Source: Rhexocercosporidium sp. MPI-PUGE-AT-0058
Lineage: Eukaryota; Ascomycota; Leotiomycetes; Helotiales
Assembly: GCA_020746875.1 (NCBI GenBank)
Contig: JAGTJL010000003.1
Span: forward strand, 868,001 to 932,000
Length of the DNA stretch: 64,000 nucleotides
Direction of reading: 5' to 3'
In this document: piece by piece, positions 42,737-55,131 of the stretch
Layout of the letters: each line of letters starts with the position of its first letter
Numbering within the stretch: the first letter of the stretch is position 1
Program-made: the position numbers and the translations under genes
The notes under the pieces: model-generated
Told to the model about the DNA's origin: nothing
What the model saw: the letters and a program-made list of their open reading frames with translations, nothing else
The model's database searches: none

Positions 42737-44911
42737 TCAACCTGTTTTCTCATTATCAATCGTGACAGCCTCCAAAATACTCCCGTCCCTACCCTCACGG
42801 TCAAGCACAGCTCTTTCCATTGAGGGATAAACAACATCAGCCCCATCCTCACGCCAACTCTCAAGATCAGATAACTTCCACTTTGCTCTCAAGAATCTCT
42901 CACGCACACTGTTCGACATGCCAACGATGCGCAACTGCACACCCTTGCCAGAATGAAGACGGATATCCTCTTTGAGTTCACCCAACGCAAGAATGGCTGT
43001 CACGTCAACGAAGGGAACAGCAGTGAAGTCCCACACGACGACAGAGAGCGGAATGTCTTTCAACACGATGCGCTGTTGCTTGCGGAGTCTTTCGACTCGC
43101 TTTTCGGCTGCTACACTCCACGACCGCTCACGTTCCTCAGTGGTGCCCTGAGTGACTTTCTCGTAAACGAGTTGGATGGCTTCGAGAGCTGAGCGTTTGC
43201 CTCGATGGGCATTAGGGTAGAAAATGGAGTCCTTGAAGTGGATGACTACAGTATCGTTGGGGATGTTCATTCCTGCATGTTCAGTGCGACTACCTTGATG
43301 GCTGGATTTCTCGGTCTTCTCGACGCTGGATGTACGTCTTGGAAGAGTGAAACCTTCGTCTTCGGTGTTGGCATGCACTTTGGGTGTGACAAAGGCGGAG
43401 CGGATCATTGTCCAAACAACTGACCAAGCAGCAGCACAGCCGATACCAATCTCAGCTGACACAAAGATTGTAACCCAAAAAGAGAGCATAGATGCGATGA
43501 AGTCGGCGAGGGAGATTCGCCAGTAGCGGTAGAAAGCTGAGACTGGCCCAAAGAGATGTAGAACTGCCATTATCTGTTGACGTAAGTTTTTGTTTGCCGG
43601 TGAGAACGCAGGTGACTTACAATAATAGCTGAGAGGGTTGACTTGGGAAGCCAGTACAAAGCAGGAGAGAATACGTAAAGTGTCAGGAGGATGAAGGCGG
43701 CTGTGACGACACCTCCCAATGGGCTCCTGACGTGACACTCAGAATTTACTGCTGTTCTCGACATTGCGCCACCCACGGGCATTGCTCCAAAGAAAGAGTT
43801 GACCATGTTGGTAACTCCTAGGTAATTAAGCTCTTGGCTTTGATCGATGGTGTACCCATTCTTTCGACCGAAAGCTTTTCCAACAGCGAGATGCTCAAGT
43901 GTGCATGCAACCAGTGGAGCAACAGCGCGAGTAGCGACTTTAGAGATGAGTCCGGTATCATGAGCCGTTGGAGCAATGATGCCGTGGGTATCGACTTTGC
44001 TAATGCCCCAAAGGAGATCGTCTTTTCGGTCTTTGTTGACGAGGTAACTGATGAGGGTGAAGATGACGAGAACAATGACAGCTCGACTACTTGCGATGTA
44101 CTTGATGACATAATGCTTCTTGCCCCATGTCTTGCCGACTTTCTCAAGAGCCAGGAGGATGACAATGGTACCAACGCCGATTCCACAGGTCGGCCCATTC
44201 CAGTCTGGGAGACGCTTGAGAACATCTCCGATAACCGGGAAGACTCCAGTGGGTACGTTGCTGAGACCGACCAAGCTGCCAACTTGACCGAATCCGATAA
44301 TCAAAGCTGTCGCAGAGATGAATCCGGTAAGGACTGGGACAGAGACGTAGTCAAGGAGGAATCCAAGACCGAGGACACCCATTGCGAGAGAGTAGACGCC
44401 GACCATAAACGAGACAGCATTGGCAATCTTCGCAACATCATATTCGTCCTTGAGATCCACGATGATTTCTGCGGTCAGCAGACCTAGGATTGATGTTGGG
44501 CCGGATGAAAGGTCTGATTCGGTGATTGTCAGCTTGATTCAAGTTCGTTCAAGGTCATCTATGAGACTTGCCTTTTGAGGTTCCCATGAAGACGCAAATT
44601 GCGGCGGGGATCCAGGACGAGTAGAGGCCATTCTCTATGGGAATAGTTGCAATCTTGGCGTACGCCAAACCTTGAGGGATGAGCATGACCCCGATCGTCA
44701 AACCGGCGATGGCATCTGTGAGAAGCCATGATGGATGGTAGCGAGGAAGCCAGGACACGATTGGAACTTTGTCAAGGAGGTAATGTGCTGTTGCCGACGG
44801 GAGTTGAGGAGCACCTTTGACAATGAAGTCTTTGACTCTGTTGGTAGTCGTGTCCGTTTGGACCATGGTCTTGAAGGCGGAAACTTTTTCACCAACTGAG
44901 AACTTCGCCAT
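42737..44911 (-). CDS. SulP/SLC26-type anion (sulfate) permease with STAS domain
   Basis: Three exons: 44911-44572, 44513-43621 and 43573-42737 (about 690 aa). The core carries SulP signatures: DAIAGLTIGVMLIPQGLAYA, FMGTSKDLSSGPTSILGLLT and a run of about 10-12 membrane helices including GFISATALIIGFGQVGSLVG and MPVGGAMSRTAVNSECHV. The C-terminal 200 residues form a cytosolic STAS domain (VVIHFKDSIFYPNA, then VVWDFTAVPFVDVTAILALG). The first intron needs a GC donor (AAAG|GCAAGT at 44571-44570) to make the conserved TSKDLSSGPTS. It probably moves sulfate or another anion across the plasma or vacuolar membrane; transported ion not determinable here. Confidence 0.92.
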
Positions 44912-46740
44912 GTTTGTTTCTCAGAATTGGTTCGTTTCAATGAGGTGGGTTGACTGCTAGTCGGGAATGGGATAATTTCAAAAATTTCAGTTAATGAAAT
45001 AGAGGGTATAGGAATGAGAAAGGTATCAGAGATCTGGATATGCTCGACACTTAGTCCAACTAGTCAGTGGAAGAAGACTAGACGTTGCTAAAACGGATCA
45101 GCCAATGGGTATCGTCATCGATTTCCTAGAATGTTATCTTCGACAACGCTCTCGAGACTCTCCCTCCTCGGTCTATTCTCGCAGTTTCTCGGTCTTCCTA
45201 ATCATTCAATAGAGCTGTCGAACCTTGTGAGATGCGACCATTCCTTGGAATTATCCCTTCATTGGAGTGGCTTGCTGAGGGGTTTGTAGTTGTCGACTCC
45301 CGCAACCACTTGCAGCTCACGTGTTACTGGATCGATTGATGAACAAAACTACTTTGACAGGGACGTCAGCTACCGAATAGTCACCTTCCTAATCGAGGAC
45401 TGCCTTTAATGTAGCTTGTACTACGTCGACAATCCTTGCCCCCAATTCGCTTCATGAAATTTTCTTAGCCTTGCGAGTCACTATTTCAAACAGAGGTGTG
45501 AATCTAGAAACGACAGTTAGATACCTGACTGGATAAAGTGCTTTGCGATGGTTATTGAAAAATCTGTTGAAATGCTCTTGAAATATCTTGGGTAGTCATG
45601 AACACTGTTTCTCGATTCGATCTCATCTACCGTTTCCTCCACGTGGTATTCAGCAACAAACACTTTCCTAAAATACCGTCTTATACAGCATAGGCTTAGT
45701 TTTCACACCAATCACAATCCACACATGCGGGGTGATTGAGCGATGCCTTCATCTAGAACCAATTGCAGGCCCGTTCCGTATCAGAATGCGTGGCCTGCCC
45801 CTGTCCCCTCCCCGATCTCAATCCTAGGATGATTACTAATTAATTGGCTTTCGACCCGTCCACCTGCCCCGCTGGGTCATCAAAGCTAGCTCGAGCTTTC
45901 AATATCAAAAAACGTCTTATTTAGGGGCTTTCGATAGTTGTTGAGACAGGTCAAAAGCTTAAGTAATCAGATCGGCTTCGGGCATCGCTAACTCAATCCT
46001 CTGATGTTAGATGCTAGGTGCAGTTTTAGTATTCATACATTTGTACTGTCAAGAAAAGTACCGAGTCCGTTAGGGAGAAATTTTTCATTCATCTTCCTAT
46101 TCCATGTGCGCCACCGTTATACAAGTCGAGACAGGTATTTCGTTATCAGCAACGAACGGCACACAAATAGGTCGAGATCGACATGCAGACGAACATCCTA
46201 CAGGGTTCTCCGCACGGGTACCAGTGGAGGTCAGGCGGAGCAGAACGCCAAAATACACTTCTAGACCCACGCAGGGAAGATAGACGGACAGCTGTCCGAC
46301 GTAAGACAAGGCATGCCAAGAGAGAAAGCGGCAATCAAGCATCGACCTATTGCACGAGGAGAATCTTGTCTTGTTCGCAGGGCGTGGGGAATGGGAATGT
46401 AGGTGAGTGGAAACGGGGTTTCGACGATGCCCCCGCGATTGAAACTGTGGAAGGTGGGTGTGACAGTATCGAGGACGTGCTTGGACGTAGTTATTCAAAT
46501 TCGGAATAATCAAGCTGACTGTTGTACTTATGCCTCATTGCACCAGGGAAGAAATTAGGTTTGACCACTTTGAATTTTGAAACATACATTTTCGAACTAT
46601 CAGTAACCATTTAATTACAAAGCAAACACAAATACTATTGAAATGATTCTGAGAAGCACTGCTTGATGAACAAATCAAAATATCCTCCCGCCGAAGCGCT
46701 ACAACAGTGGCGTTAATTTTAGCGAGCTCCATCAAGGAGT
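44912..46740. other. Long intergenic region, no supported gene
   Basis: About 1.8 kb upstream of the SulP gene and downstream of the oxalate decarboxylase. ORFs at 46004-46264, 46097-46513 and 46183-46509 overlap on both strands without protein motifs. Confidence 0.5.
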
Positions 46741-48251
46741 CTACAACTCATCCACAATTGACTCAACATCGTCGGTAGTCTCACCAGGTAGAGTAACCTC
46801 GTCTTTTTCCGCGCTCTTAACCTTATTCCAGAAGATCTCCCCGTTCTTCGGGTCGTCCGCAAACAAGTGATCAATAACCATCTTCTTTGGTGTCTCTCCC
46901 ATCCACTGGAACAAAGAGAAGTCTCTGAACTCATCGGCCTTGAAGACTTCCAGCATCTCGATCGGCTCATCACCGATATTCTCGACGAAATGTCCCATGT
47001 TTCGAGGAACAATACCAACATCTCCGGGCATGTAGTCGAATGTGCGTGCAGTACCTTCAGCAGCGAATATTGTGATGCGCGCACGTCCTTTCAGGAAGAA
47101 AGACCACTCATCTGCGTTCGGGTGCCAGTGCATCTCGCGAATCGCACCTGGATCGATTGTAACGTGAGCTGCGGCAATGGTCTTCGAGATTGGGAAGTTC
47201 TTCGAGTCGGTGATGCGGACCTCGCCTCCACTTGTCTTCTTTGGTTCCTGGTCCATCATCCTATGAGTGAAGTTGTACTTTGACTTCTTCACTCCCTTTC
47301 CACTCGGCTTCTCGTCTTCGATCGATCCTGGTGTTGAGCCTTGGAAGATATATTTCTCTCCATCTGGAATGTGTGCGAAGACTTCTGGTGCTAGATTGAA
47401 GTTCTTGGCTACCACTGACTTCGGTGTATGGGCTGCAGATATTGTTTAGTAAATGTCAAGATTGTGAAGATGAGATGATATTGACCTAGCCAGTCCGTCA
47501 AAATGAAGGTTGATTCTTCAGAGAATCCTCCATCATCAAAGACCAGAAGAAACTCGGTACCGTTCTCTCCAAGACCTTGGAGCGAGTGAGGTACTCCACT
47601 GGGGAAGTACCAAAGATCGCCCTTCTTCAAGTCGTCAAAGAAGCTGCCACCGTCGTAGTCAATGGCCGTAACACGTACTTCTCCATCCAGAACATATGCC
47701 CACTCGGCTTCTTTGTGCCAATGAAGTTCCCGAATGACACCCTCGTCAAGTCGCATATTGACAGAAGCAAGTTCGACGCTTGAGCCTAGCTCTCTAACGG
47801 TTGTTTGTCTTGTCCATCCGCCTTCCTACGTGATGTCAACTCGCGTCAAGTATTTGGAAGTTCTGTCACGATGCTATCTTACCTCAATTCTCACATGTGA
47901 GTCTGCGAAACTCCAGCGCATATTGGCCATGTTTCCATGATCGGTGCTGGGCGGTCTCACCATATCAGGGCTCTGGCGTGATCGTTCCCAGTTCCATGGC
48001 CCAAGTACAGATGCGCCCTGGCCATTGCGATAGGGTAATGGATCAAGCTTGTCTCCTACGGTATCAACTGCTTTGTCCAATGGATCCTTGAAACCTGGTG
48101 TATATGGAGAAGATAGCTTCGACTTTCGAAGATTTGCTGAAAGAGGTTTCCCATCAAGAAGACGTTGTCGAGGGCTATCCTGGACTGGAATTGCTATTCC
48201 AAGCTCAAACAGCGCGGCACTGAGCAGCACGAGCGAATTCTGAAGCTTCAT
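46741..48251 (-). CDS. Secreted oxalate decarboxylase (bicupin)
   Basis: Three exons: 48251 to about 47883, about 47827 to 47486 and about 47436 to 46741 (about 465 aa). A signal peptide ([20 protein letters not shown]) is followed by a propeptide-like segment. Two cupin domains follow. Cupin 1 has [20 protein letters not shown] and [11 protein letters not shown]; cupin 2 has [20 protein letters not shown] and [12 protein letters not shown]. These supply the His/His/Glu/His manganese ligands of both sites. The lid segment [17 protein letters not shown], with its catalytic-type Glu (SENS(T)-like), is the form found in decarboxylases rather than oxalate oxidases. Expected reaction: oxalate to formate plus CO2, with manganese and oxygen, outside the cell. 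This limits oxalate toxicity or acidification around the hyphae. Confidence 0.93.
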
Positions 48252-49452
48252 TCTTTCAATTGAGTCGGGAAATTAGCCCCTCTTCTAGCTGATTGCGTTG
48301 AAGAGCTCCCGAGGTTATTGACTTTTATATGAAGTACCTCCAGGTATAATAGCACTTTAAGTTGCGGAAGACTTCGGGTGAAGAAAATGTGAAGCTGGGA
48401 GCTGTGTTGCATGAGCTTCGACGATGACATCTTTGAAGCTCCTACCCCTGCCGGTTGTCACGGCTCCTTACTCATCTCGCCTAGTGTTTATAATCAACCA
48501 ATAACTATCCTCACGATCTGCTAGCCTTGCCACCGAATCATCCCCGCTGGCTGACCCCGAGGCATGGCCGAACTCTGATATTGACAACACGGCTTTCTTT
48601 CCAAATGTGTTGTAGACGTACGGACTTCGAAATGTGGCTGACTGCCAAGAGAGATATCACATCTAGATTGCTGGCTTGTTGTGCGAATCTAATCAAGCTG
48701 AAATTTGACCCCATAGGGTTCCCCTCTTCACGGAAGCATTACCCCGCTGTTGTTTTTTATCTCGACATGCAGTACATACTGTCCACGCGAGCACATACTT
48801 TGCCACCGAAACTTCTCCACTTCTTATGTAGTTCTGCGGCCGACGGATTGCGAAAGTTCTCCGCACGCAAAGTGAGGCTTGAAAGATTCTATGTGGCGGG
48901 AAATGAACATCAATTGATACGCTATTTCTAGAAGGCGGGGACATGTTTTGAAACAGTGACCATGTGACAAGCTCGCAGTGCTGCATCCTAACTTCACAAA
49001 CACACATCTCGGTTTGCAAAACCAAGACTGTTGCGATCATTTATGGGGTCCTAGTGGATCACAAATGCTTGTGCAGAAGAAGCACTATTCTGGGAAGGGC
49101 AAATGGTGCGGAGATCGCGAGAGACGGCTCGCTCGCGCTGACACACAACAGCACCAGCACCGTTCCAGCCGAACATGGAAGTAGAGTTTCTCTTCGCCCA
49201 CTTCTAAACATACCTTTCTCCCCCTTTGCAATTCTCGTGACCCCAGAATTCCGCAACTAAGTCTCTGGGAGTTCCCCTATCTTATTCTCATGATTCTCAT
49301 GGACCCGAATTCTACCTTTGATTCTGTCGTGAACTGAATGTTGTACAAGAGAGGACTTTGCAGCACCTTGATTGCCCCGCATCAGTCATCAACCAACAGT
49401 TGTATCACCATTTGACATCATCACGACAGTACTTGGACGGAGGAACTTGAAC
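48252..49452. other. Intergenic region between divergent genes
   Basis: About 1.2 kb separating oxalate decarboxylase from the DUF1275 gene. ORFs here overlap on both strands without motifs. It presumably holds both promoters. Confidence 0.5.
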
Positions 49453-50336
49453 ATGGCAGCACCGTCGAATGGATATGGCTCCGTAGGCTCAACGGGCAAT
49501 GGCAACAGACAGATCCAACGCGGGAACGATGAAGCACAACCACTGCTCGGCAATGGAAGCTCGAAGGGCAACTGGCGATCGAAATTGACAGCCAATGTCA
49601 GTCGAGATTGGGCCGATGTCGTTCTTCTTCTCTGCTACATCATCACTGGTCTTCTCGACAGTGCGTCGATTTCCACTTGGGGATCCTTCGTGTCCATGCA
49701 AACCGGTAAGTGTAAGGTCCTATCAAATCATCCATGATGTAGTCCGCTAAGAACTTCTTAGGAAACACTGTCTACATCGGAATTGGTCTCGCTGCACCCA
49801 GAGAATCCCAACGCTGGATCAAATCTGGAGTTTCCCTGATCTCGTTCTGTGTCGGCTCTTTTTGCTTCAGTCGATTTCATCGCTTCTTCACACCCAGCCG
49901 AAGATGGGTTCTCTGCGCCTCATTCATCGTGCAGATGGCCCTTATCATTGGCGCAGCCTCGATCCTGACCTGGGGTCCAAAGTCTGCGACAGTGAAAGAC
50001 GATATAACCTGGAATGTCTTAGTTCCCATTGCATTGGTTGCCTTTCAGAGCTGTGGCCAGGCTGTCACGAGTAGAGCACTGAAGTTCAATGCATTGACTA
50101 GTGTTGTCTTGACGAGTATCTACTGCGATCTTTTTTCTGATGCTGAGCTGTTTTCTGCGCATAATGTTGAGAGAAACCGCAGAGTTGGTGCACCGGTGTT
50201 TTTGCTTTGTGGTGCTGTGATGGGAGGATGGTTGGCACATAGTGCGATTGGAACGGCTGTTGTTTTGTGGATCGCTGCTGGACTCAAGGGTTTGGTGGTT
50301 ATTTCCTGGTTCTTGTGGCCTGCAGAAAAGGAGTAA
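49453..50336 (+). CDS. DUF1275 (YoaK-like) multi-pass membrane protein
   Basis: Two exons, 49453-49705 and 49762-50336 (about 275 aa), with a 56-nt GTAAGT...TTAG intron. The N-terminal 55 residues are hydrophilic. The domain then has WADVVLLLCYIITGLLDSAS, WGSFVSMQTGNTVYIGIGLA (the family's QTGN-type motif), ISFCVGSFCFSRFHRFF, and further membrane segments ending VLWIAAGLKGLVVISWFLWP. About six helices are visible. Fungal DUF1275 proteins are widespread and of unknown function; transport is often supposed. It is divergent from oxalate decarboxylase, 1.2 kb away. Confidence 0.88.
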
Positions 50337-52199
50337 ATTTTGTCGTTACTAGTAGTGGCTATAGCATGGCAGCCATCTCGGAACGGACATTAGGAGACAA
50401 ATCGGTTAAGTTACTTGCGAACCCTTGAGAAGAGATGTCTGCAAGCTTCAGGATAGTGTTTCGTCTACAGTATGTTGCAAACCAAAGTCACCATTTATCA
50501 TTTCACAGGGAGCTACATTACCAAAGCTCTTGACTGGGCAGTACGAAAGCAAAGATTAAGACGGTACGATTCTGCGGACACGATGTTGCAGCTCTATGGG
50601 ATGTTCGGCAACTGGCTGGGTGAATATTGGTTACGACATTCTGGGGCCTATATCAGCTAAAAAACTGGTGAAAAAGTTCTATAGGGTCCTAATTAAGCTA
50701 TTCTAACCATGTCTGCTTGCGCTAGAAAATATGAAGGTTCTCCTTTTGCCGTTTTACGTTGTTTAGTTTTCCATTCTTGAAGTATTCCCTCCTTGAAATA
50801 AGACCGCTCATATTCCTTAAACTAATAAATAAAGGATGAAAAGTGCATCAAAGACTAACGTTAGACTTAGATATGTCAAGCATGTGTAAAGAAAGTTAAT
50901 ACACGATTTTCTTTGGTCTGATTCCCTGGACCTTGAAGTTTTAGAACTAAGAGCTACTTGTTCTCTTTCCCCGAAACCTCCTCTTCAAGCAAGTAATTAA
51001 TCTCAAAAGTATAATTCAACATATCGTTATCGTTTTTTTATTATTTCAAGACATTGAATTATGATTTCCAGTTCCTTACAAAAATCCAGAAGCGATGCTT
51101 CCGTCGCCTTCCGGCTTTAATTCTCGAGAGCTTGGGTGTCAGCCCGGATATCGGCGCGATATTCTCGGCTTTGAACGGATTAGCCATCTTCAGGAGTGTC
51201 TCACAGCCGGCCTCAAAACCAGTAATACGATTTGTGTGGATGAAATAGAATCCAAGATCATCTTTCATAAGATCAGTTCAACTCTTAATTGAACTTGAAA
51301 TATTTGTGAAGTTGTAAGGCTCACGAAGTAACTCGCCCGAGTGGAACAAGACTCTAGTATTAAAAAGTATATATTAACATCTTCCCAAATTGATCCCATT
51401 CTGCATCGCCCTGAGTTTTTATACTTCCGCGTTAATAGTATGTTTCTTACGAGTCATGTTGGGAATCGTCAATACTACTAAAATACCACTTGGTCCACCA
51501 TGATGCTTTCGTGCCCTGGTATAAAATTGCCCCATCCAACTCTTGCTCTGTAATGAGCACTAACGCAAATTGCAAGTCACACATACTTAGAGCATTGCCG
51601 CCCTCTGCAAAAATTGAAGGAATTAGCTTTTCCCACTCATGGCCAGCGGGCCTTTGAACATAAAGAGCAAGGCTGTGAAACTAACTCATCGTTGAAAATT
51701 GGATGAGGTATCAACCTTATTTTGAGATTTCTACAGACCGGTCTCGGGTATCCATGATACAAATTAAAGGGAGCAAACAGTCTTTCGTAGGATTCTGATA
51801 GAAATTCAGATTCACAAGTCAATTTAAAGAGAAAAGAAAATGTCTTTGCTTGTCTACCAATGATGACTTGTCAGGATCCCAAAACGAAGTCCTAAGGTTT
51901 TCCCATATTATTGCATAAAACATCCTTATCCCTCAGTCGCGGGCCCAAAAACGTAGTGTCACCTCACAAACACTGGTGAGCGTCAAGTTGGACACGCTTG
52001 GCAGCCACATCCACAACATCCGCAGTCCCCTTTTGAGGAACGAGGTTGTTGCCAGTTGATGTCGAAAAGCTGACAAAAGTTCGAATCGTATCCTACAAAC
52101 AATTAATAGAGCTCTGCAATTTCTCCCTCGAGGTTTCGGGCTTTGGTGTCTGCAGCTCTCTGGGTTTCGTTCAGCTCCTTTAATTTCGCTCTACGAATC
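50337..52199. other. Gene-poor AT-rich region
   Basis: About 1.9 kb. The only ORFs are under 75 codons, in conflicting frames and without motifs. Confidence 0.5.
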
Positions 52200-52817
52200 T
52201 TAGGAATACTCTTGGCATTTTTTTCTCCACGGTAAGATGATGTTGTTGTGGTTGGCCATGGAGGACTCGTGATCAGAGTTGTCAGCCTCCAAAGTCTCCT
52301 TCATCTTGACGTAATATTTGACCCTCTTGTCCCATCCAGAGATCGAACCCAAGTATTGCTCATTTCTTTCTTTCAAGTCCTTAATCTCTGCATTCAAACC
52401 CTTGACCATGGCAGACTTCTCCGCAAACTTAGCCTTCAATAATCGCTTGGTTGTCAATAATTTGATGTTAAGGTGAGCAGCGCATTCGACAAGGATCTTC
52501 GAAGTGTCAACCACATACTCCCAAGGACCGACAGCGAGGGACTTTGAGGCAGACATGGACTAGGCCGTCGTTAGCAACAAACTCTGGATAATCGAAAGAC
52601 ACTGTAGACAATTGAATTCGTCTCAGTGATTCGCGCGCCTATTACTTACACAATCGAGCCCAGGCCATGAACTCAAAATGGTGAAGTCTTCTGTCCTCAT
52701 CCAAGTCGACATACGGACATCCTTGGCGCAGTCTTCGAGAACCTTGTGGACATAGGCGGGATCGTACTTGCGGCTTTCTGCAAGCATGCAGACCTCGTCT
52801 TCAACAGACTCGTACAT
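52200..52817 (-). CDS. Small coiled-coil protein, unknown function
   Basis: Two exons, 52817-52650 and 52559-52200 (about 175 aa), joined in phase 0 by a GTAAGT...CTAG intron. Exon 1 encodes MYESVEDEVCMLAESRKYD and STWMRTEDFTILSSWPGLDC. Exon 2 encodes SMSASKSLAVGPWEYVVDTS, then a coiled-coil stretch (AKFAEKSAMVKGLNAEIKDL, then RVKYYVKMKETLEADN). No known domain. The clean splice supports a real gene. It is one of several small coiled-coil genes in the gene-poor parts of this window. Confidence 0.55.
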
Positions 52818-53527
52818 CGTGGCTTGAGATTGTTAAGATGTGCAGGTGGTCTATGTTGGTGGTTGTCGTTGACCGGATCCGAGGATGAGGGTGTCTAAAT
52901 ATCGCGCGGCAGTGCGCCTTCGCGAGGCTTTGCTACTAACATCTTTTGCAGATTTCCCGATTGTTGGACTCCGGGATATAAGGTTAAAGAAACTGGATTC
53001 TCGTCAAATGGAAGAAATTGGGACACTCTGTTTACATTCCGTCGCAGGAAACTAACCACAGCCTTTTATATGTTCTGCCTCAATTCTTCAAGGCCCAAAT
53101 CTTAAGAGAATTCTTAATGATACGATAAAGTCTTAGCTACCCAAAATTCTTTCCTCCGGTCTTGCCAAAGTTGAAATTCGGTGAGGCTGTCGTAGGTGGG
53201 GCAACAAAACAGTTTAAGCGAGCGCGCATCATTGAATGTAAACAGAATCTTGTCAATGACGTGAGGCGACCAGAAGACGTCACAGATGGGTGTATTCAGG
53301 TATTCAATTACTTAGGACAGCGCAATTTGCATATGACCCAGCAATCTTAAGGCTGAGCTAGGTGGCTGGATCTTTTGAGCTTTCATCTAGGTGTGAACAG
53401 AAACGCGCACTCCGTGAAGGAAAACCGCGCTAGTAGCCGCCCACCCACTGCCGATCCACACACACTACCTAGGATGTCTATCTTTGAAGTCTAAAAGTCA
53501 AGAGACACCAAGACCAGCGTAGGAAAA
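52818..53527. other. Intergenic region, no supported gene
   Basis: About 710 bp; the ORF 53162-53350 has no motif. Confidence 0.45.
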
Positions 53528-53913
53528 CGCCCAGCCTCAAACAGCCTAGCCCCTTTGGAGGGCGGAGGCAGAGTAAGGGGGCCGCTAAGCTAAGGCAGGC
53601 GAACCAAAATTTAAGCTTAATTAGGCTGAGGCAGGCTGATCATAGTAAAGAAGTAGGCGGAGGCAGGCGTGCTAAGGCTGATAAAATTAAGATGGGAGTA
53701 TTATTCGAGTATAAAAAATATACAAAAGTATAATTTCCGATGATCCGAAATTACCTTCAAATACTTAGCCTAACCTCAGCCTGCCACCCCTTTTGTTAAG
53801 GCACGTGGAGCATTCCTTATAGGCTAGGCGTAGGCAGGCTAAGATAAATTTTATTAATATTTAGGCAGGGGCAGGCGGAGGCAGGCTGCCGTAGGCTGAA
53901 CTTGGGCTGGGCA
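53528..53913. mobile_element. Short non-autonomous repeat element (hAT/MITE-like candidate)
   Basis: The ends are imperfect inverted repeats: GCCCAGCCTCAAACAGCCTA at the left, and at the right the reverse complement of GCCCAGCCCAAGTTCAGCCTA. Inside, the unit GGCGGAGGCAGGC and its variants recur at about 53562, 53656 and 53873 on the plus strand. Related GCCTGCC forms occur in the opposite orientation (about 53779), as in the subterminal repeats of hAT elements. The middle is AT-rich and non-coding. I could not find a convincing 8-bp target duplication, so the class is tentative. Confidence 0.5.
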
Positions 53914-53984
53914 AAGCCATACGCTGACCAAAGACTTTCTTCACGTGGAACAATATCTGACACAACCACGAAGATGTTGAACTT

Positions 53985-54430
53985 TCTAATGAATGGGATG
54001 GTCTACCGGAATAGCGGCTATCTCTCAACCTCAGGTCGACCGGAAAGGTCCTTCTGCGGCGGATATGCGTGATGCGCTTCAAAATAATGTCACCGCTGCC
54101 AAAATCTCGAGGACGATAATGGAAAACTCCATTCTATCCTCGAAACTGCTGATGCCGCGGATGAGACCCTCAAGCGCAGGAGAAAGAGACCCAACACCGC
54201 CAAGGGAGGTGTCAAGAATTGATTAAGCAAAGTATTTCCTGCTGTTCCCAACCCAGCCACAGTAGCAAATATCGACTAGAGCGAAACCTCAACTAGTTAA
54301 AACGGCAAGGAGACCACCATGGCCGATATGCAGAAGGCATCAAGGAGTTGAAGCTCAAGCTTCACAAGGATATTGAGGTCCAGCATAAGACAAGACGATT
54401 GCAAAGTTGATCAAGGCTGTCCCGCCATGC
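53985..54430 (+). pseudogene. Frameshifted coiled-coil gene relic
   Basis: One frame reads QVDRKGPSAADMRDALQNNV; near 54095 the coding signal shifts to NLEDDNGKLHSILETADAAD, then TLKRRRKRPNTAKGGVKN and a stop. About 110 bp further a third piece reads YAEGIKELKLKLHKDIEVQH. Together they look like a small coiled-coil protein with a basic tail, broken by at least one frameshift and by stops. The basic-tail layout resembles the gene at 26583-27044, but I cannot show homology. It lies directly beside the repeat element. Confidence 0.4.
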
Positions 54431-55131
54431 GAATTTGATAAGACAAGACAGATCCAGCCCTGTCCCAGGTGTAATGACGACGCTTATGATTCATTATCTT
54501 TAAGACCGGCCAACGCGAGCAAGCGGCGAAGAATTGTTTGATTACATTGAGCTATTCCGTCTAATTTCATCATTTAAGTTCATTTCTATGAGCTACTAGT
54601 CAATACGTATGGAGGAGGGTGGAAAGGAGCAATTGGGGAACAGGACAGGTAGAGATCTTTTACGAACATGGGAAATGGGCGGTTGTTGCGAGGGAGGATT
54701 GGATTGAATTCTTAATTGTAAGAGATTTGCAATAAAAAAATCCATTGCAAAAGAATTACTGCTCACCTCAAGCTAACTCCTCTATATAATTTTTAGTTGC
54801 TGTGGTACTAAATTTTGGCGTATGAGCCTGTCGTTTGAAGCTACAACACGATCCCTCGAATCCACTCTCTAAACTTCTATATCATAGAGACCACATTCAG
54901 GACTCTATGTAATCTTGCTGATAGACTCAGTCTAGTGTATATTGACCAGATAGCTGTTCGTCAATCCACCATCGTCCAGTGCGTGGGAAAGCAGAACCTC
55001 AGTCGTAGTCTGGGCATGTGTTTACTTTCGCTTCTCCTCCCTAGACGCGCTATCAACAGACTTCCAGCTTCTCTGATCTCAAGACACAACGCGTCTTCAA
55101 CGCACCATCAAGGAATCTCCACACAGTGACA
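54431..55131. other. Intergenic region, no supported gene
   Basis: About 700 bp upstream of the zinc-knuckle gene; nothing recognised. Confidence 0.45.

Noticed and set aside
43834..44487. 217-codon plus-strand ORF
   Set aside because: Antisense to the SulP membrane domain; acidic composition mirrors hydrophobic codons.
46004..46513. Possible small gene upstream of oxalate decarboxylase's 3' end
   Set aside because: Overlapping ORFs on both strands with no signal, domain or splice support.
46867..47283. 138-codon plus-strand ORF
   Set aside because: Antisense to the second cupin domain of oxalate decarboxylase.
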